64,000 nucleotides of DNA from contig NZ_BMFQ01000003.1 in the NCBI RefSeq assembly GCF_014638915.1, positions 310,001-374,000 on the forward strand. The letters run 5' to 3'. Below, one piece after another: positions 61,915 to 64,000 of this stretch; the stretch's first letter is position 1, and each line of letters begins with the position of its first letter. Under the pieces are notes generated by a model, which had not been told where the DNA came from, ran no database searches, and was given only the letters and a program-made list of their open reading frames with translations. The position numbers and the translations under genes were made by a program. The stretch is from Xanthomarina arctica (lineage in GTDB: Bacteria; Bacteroidota; Bacteroidia; Flavobacteriales; Flavobacteriaceae).

Positions 61915-62469
61915 ATGAATAGATTTTTAAAATGGATCATTGGAATTTTAGTTCTTGTGGCTATCGGTGTTTTCGGGTATTCTGTTTTAAATGATGGCTT
62001 ATTGAAGAAACCTTTAAGTCCGAAAAAAATTGTCAGTTTTAAAGTGGATGATATTGAGCTGAAAGTTTTTTACAACCGCCCATCTAAACGCAACCGAGAT
62101 GTCTTTGGTGCGCTTGTACCTTTCAATGAGGTTTGGCGGACTGGAGCTAATGAAGCAACTACTTTTGAAACCAACAAAGCTTTAAAAGTTGGAAATGATT
62201 CGCTTCCTGCTGGAAAATATACTTTATGGACGGTTCCTAGTGACTCGACTTGGCACGTGATGTTTAACAAAAAACAATATTCTTGGGGTGTGGACATGGA
62301 AATGAAAGCCATGAGAGAACCAGAATTTGATGTGATAGATGTAGAAGTTCCTTCTCAAAAAATAGATACTACGGTTGAACAATTTACTATTGGTTTTGAT
62401 AATTCTACAGATCATCTCTTACTTACTTTGGCTTGGGATGACACTAAGGTGGTAGTGCCTTTGAAATAA
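61915..62469 (+). CDS. DUF2911 domain protein
   Basis: This 184-residue protein has one N-terminal membrane helix (FLKWIIGILVLVAIGVFGYS), so it is anchored and faces the periplasm. The DUF2911 core is seen as FGALVPFNEVWRTGANEATT, LPAGKYTLWTVPSD and FTIGFDNSTDHLLLTLAWDD. The family is common in Bacteroidota with no known function. It is a single gene with its own promoter, about 200 bp before meaB. Confidence 0.88.
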   Translation: MNRFLKWIIGILVLVAIGVFGYSVLNDGLLKKPLSPKKIVSFKVDDIELKVFYNRPSKRNRDVFGALVPFNEVWRTGANEATTFETNKALKVGNDSLPAGKYTLWTVPSDSTWHVMFNKKQYSWGVDMEMKAMREPEFDVIDVEVPSQKIDTTVEQFTIGFDNSTDHLLLTLAWDDTKVVVPLK

Positions 62470-62673
62470 GTTCTCACGCCTTCGCTGAAGCTACGGACGG
62501 GCAAGTAGTCTCTGTCTCAGTTTACAGTCGCAGTCGCAGTGTTTCCTTCTTTGTAAATGTTAAGGCAGGGAATTTGATTTACTATTTGTTTTTTCTTCAA
62601 AACAATAATTGATATCTTTATATTTTATTGGCTCAATGACATGTTGAACCTTAAATTTTGAATAAAAGACTTC

Positions 62674-63756
62674 GTGGCTACAGAAAGAAAATCGGCATTA
62701 GAGGAAAAAGATGGGGTCTTACAACCAGACACTATCAACACATCTTATATAGAAAAATTAAAATCTAAGCGGCATAAGCAACCCAGTACGGAAGACTTAA
62801 TTTCAGGGATTTTAAAGGGAGACATTACGGCATTAAGTCGTGCCATTACTATTATAGAAAGTAAAAATCCTGCTCATTTTGAAAAAGCAAATACACTGGT
62901 TACAAACTGTTTACCACACGCTAATAATTCCATAAGAATTGGCATCACAGGAGTTCCAGGTGTTGGAAAAAGCACCTTTATAGAAGTCTTTGGAACCCAT
63001 TTAACAGGTTTGGGTAAAAAAGTGGCTGTGTTGGCAGTGGACCCTAGTAGCTCTTTGACTAAGGGCAGTATTCTGGGAGATAAAACTAGAATGGAAGCAC
63101 TTGTTAAAGACCCCAATGCTTTTATTAGACCTTCAGCTTCGGGAGATTCTCTTGGTGGGGTTGCTAGAAAAACTCGTGAAACCATTATTTTATGTGAAGC
63201 GGCAGGTTTTGATACCATTATTATTGAAACTGTAGGCGTGGGACAAAGTGAAACTGCTGTTCATAGCATGGTGGATTTCTTCCTATTATTAAAACTTTCA
63301 GGCGCTGGAGACGAATTACAAGGCATTAAACGCGGTATTATTGAAATGGCTGACCTAATTGCTATCAATAAAGCTGATGGAGAGAATTTGAGATCCGCTA
63401 AAATAGCGAAACTAGAATTTAACAGAGCCCTGCATTTATACCCTAAGAAATCATCGGATTGGCAACCCATTGTCTTGCTTTGTAGTGCTATAAAAAATGA
63501 AGGAATTGGAGCCATTTGGGAACAGATTCAAGAGTACACTCTTTTAGTTTCAGAAAATGATTACTTTCAGAAGAAACGCAGTGAACAAAATAAATTCTGG
63601 TTGATTCAGACTATTGAAGATCATTTAAAATCGAACTTCTTTAATAATAAAGAGATAAAAATTGCTTTAGAAATACAGCTACAACTTATTGAAGACCATA
63701 AAACGACTCCTTTTGCGGCGGCTGATTACTTATTGGGTTTGAGGTTTGAGGTTTAA
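62674..63756 (+). CDS. meaB: Methylmalonyl-CoA mutase-associated GTPase MeaB
   Basis: This protein has 360 residues, starting at a GTG at 62674. The P-loop is IRIGITGVPGVGKSTFIEV (93-100), followed by AVDPSSSLTKGSILGDKTRM, ETVGVGQSE (switch/Walker B) and AINKADGENLRSA (base-recognition NKxD). MeaB proteins gate adenosylcobalamin loading into methylmalonyl-CoA mutase and protect it from inactivation. The PduO-type adenosyltransferase gene at 54196 belongs to the same B12 pathway; the mutase genes are not in the window. Confidence 0.95.
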   Translation: MATERKSALEEKDGVLQPDTINTSYIEKLKSKRHKQPSTEDLISGILKGDITALSRAITIIESKNPAHFEKANTLVTNCLPHANNSIRIGITGVPGVGKSTFIEVFGTHLTGLGKKVAVLAVDPSSSLTKGSILGDKTRMEALVKDPNAFIRPSASGDSLGGVARKTRETIILCEAAGFDTIIIETVGVGQSETAVHSMVDFFLLLKLSGAGDELQGIKRGIIEMADLIAINKADGENLRSAKIAKLEFNRALHLYPKKSSDWQPIVLLCSAIKNEGIGAIWEQIQEYTLLVSENDYFQKKRSEQNKFWLIQTIEDHLKSNFFNNKEIKIALEIQLQLIEDHKTTPFAAADYLLGLRFEV

Positions 63757-63772
63757 GGTTTGAGGTCTGAGG
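63733..63772. repeat. GGTTTGA simple repeat at the meaB end
   Basis: About five units of GGTTTGA with single-base variants (GGTTTAA, GGTCTGA) run across the meaB stop codon to the last base before the next gene's stop. The 7-bp period recalls other short-period tracts at gene ends in this window. Confidence 0.75.
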
Positions 63773-64000
63773 TTAATTTTCAAAATTAGCCTGATACCAT
63801 TCTACTTGTTTTCTAACTCCTTCCAGTAAAGTAGTCTGAGGATTGTAATCAAGTAAGTCTCTAGCCTTGTCTATAATGGCTTTGGTACGAAGTTGATCTC
63901 CTGCCCTAGCCTCAACATGGTTTATCTTAATAGATTTCCCTATAACAGCTTCTACAGCTTCAATACCATCTTGGGTAGTATGTTCTACTTCTGTTCCTAG
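63773..64000 (-). CDS. C-terminus of NAD-dependent sugar-nucleotide epimerase (partial)
   Basis: The reading frame is open from the right edge to the stop at 63773-63775, giving 76 residues that start LGTEVEHTTQDGIEAVEAV and end QVEWYQANFEN. INHVEARAGDQLRTKAIIDK and ARDLLDYNPQTTLLEGV are the standard ending of extended SDR epimerases such as UDP-glucose or UDP-GlcNAc 4-epimerase. The 5' part lies outside the window. It is convergent with meaB. Substrate unknown. Confidence 0.85.
   Translation of the reverse strand, partial: LGTEVEHTTQDGIEAVEAVIGKSIKINHVEARAGDQLRTKAIIDKARDLLDYNPQTTLLEGVRKQVEWYQANFEN

Overview
The window looks like chromosome from a marine-type Flavobacteriaceae (Bacteroidota). 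Evidence: low G+C, genes almost without Shine-Dalgarno sequences, promoters of the Bacteroidota form TTG-N19-TAnnTTTG (clearest at 54965-54994), a DUF2795 gene just before a 1118-residue SecA, a Wza/Wzc pair with the flavobacterial look, and many flavobacterial-style dispersed repeats. No rRNA, tRNA, CRISPR array or intact transposase gene was seen.

About 1.8-50.6 kb is one very large surface-polysaccharide locus, nearly all on the minus strand, in three cassettes. Cassette 1 (26.5 down to 1.8 kb) holds a dozen glycosyltransferases, two sulfotransferases, an exostosin-type enzyme, an MBOAT/SGNH O-acylation pair, two asparagine-synthetase-like proteins, a transglutaminase-like protein and a Wzy/WaaL-type membrane protein. 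Cassette 2 (38.5 down to 28.9 kb) holds a Wzm/Wzt ABC exporter, an FkbM methyltransferase, a sugar aminotransferase, a third sulfotransferase, another methyltransferase and four GT2 enzymes. Cassette 3 (50.6 down to 42.5 kb) holds Wza, Wzc, a UDP-sugar dehydrogenase and a C4-epimerase, which together could make and export a GalNAcA-type uronic acid polymer. Three sulfotransferases suggest a sulfated glycan. No flippase, initiating transferase or PAPS synthesis gene lies in the window.

The most novel structure is a repeated module. Three related small helix-turn-helix-like genes (829-1065 +, 26741-26965 -, 40190-40567 -) each have, upstream of their start, an array of 11-bp direct repeats, one DNA turn per unit. 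The repeat sequence differs at each locus but the period is identical, and a common 10-mer (TAGCACCTAA or one mismatch) lies nearby. At two loci the far side of the array carries a divergent gene for an unrecognised 249-residue protein (28061-28810, 41085-41834), and the small gene is the first gene upstream of, and codirectional with, a glycan cassette. I read this as an undescribed cassette-head regulatory or partition-like module. The locus at 829 is an orphan whose partner should lie left of the window.

A second unusual structure is a 3.6-kb array (41.9-45.5 kb) of hairpin-bounded repeats whose stems show compensatory base changes, with an intact DUF559 endonuclease gene inside it. Other repeats include a 473-bp MITE-like element beside a DNA cytosine methyltransferase remnant, and an inverted repeat pair bracketing cassette 3.

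From 50.7 kb onward the genes are housekeeping: an ABC-F ATPase, a SAM methyltransferase, PduO-type cobalamin adenosyltransferase, DUF2795, secA, an ECF sigma/anti-sigma/DUF4097-like operon, a DUF2911 protein, meaB, and the 3' end of a sugar-nucleotide epimerase cut by the right edge.
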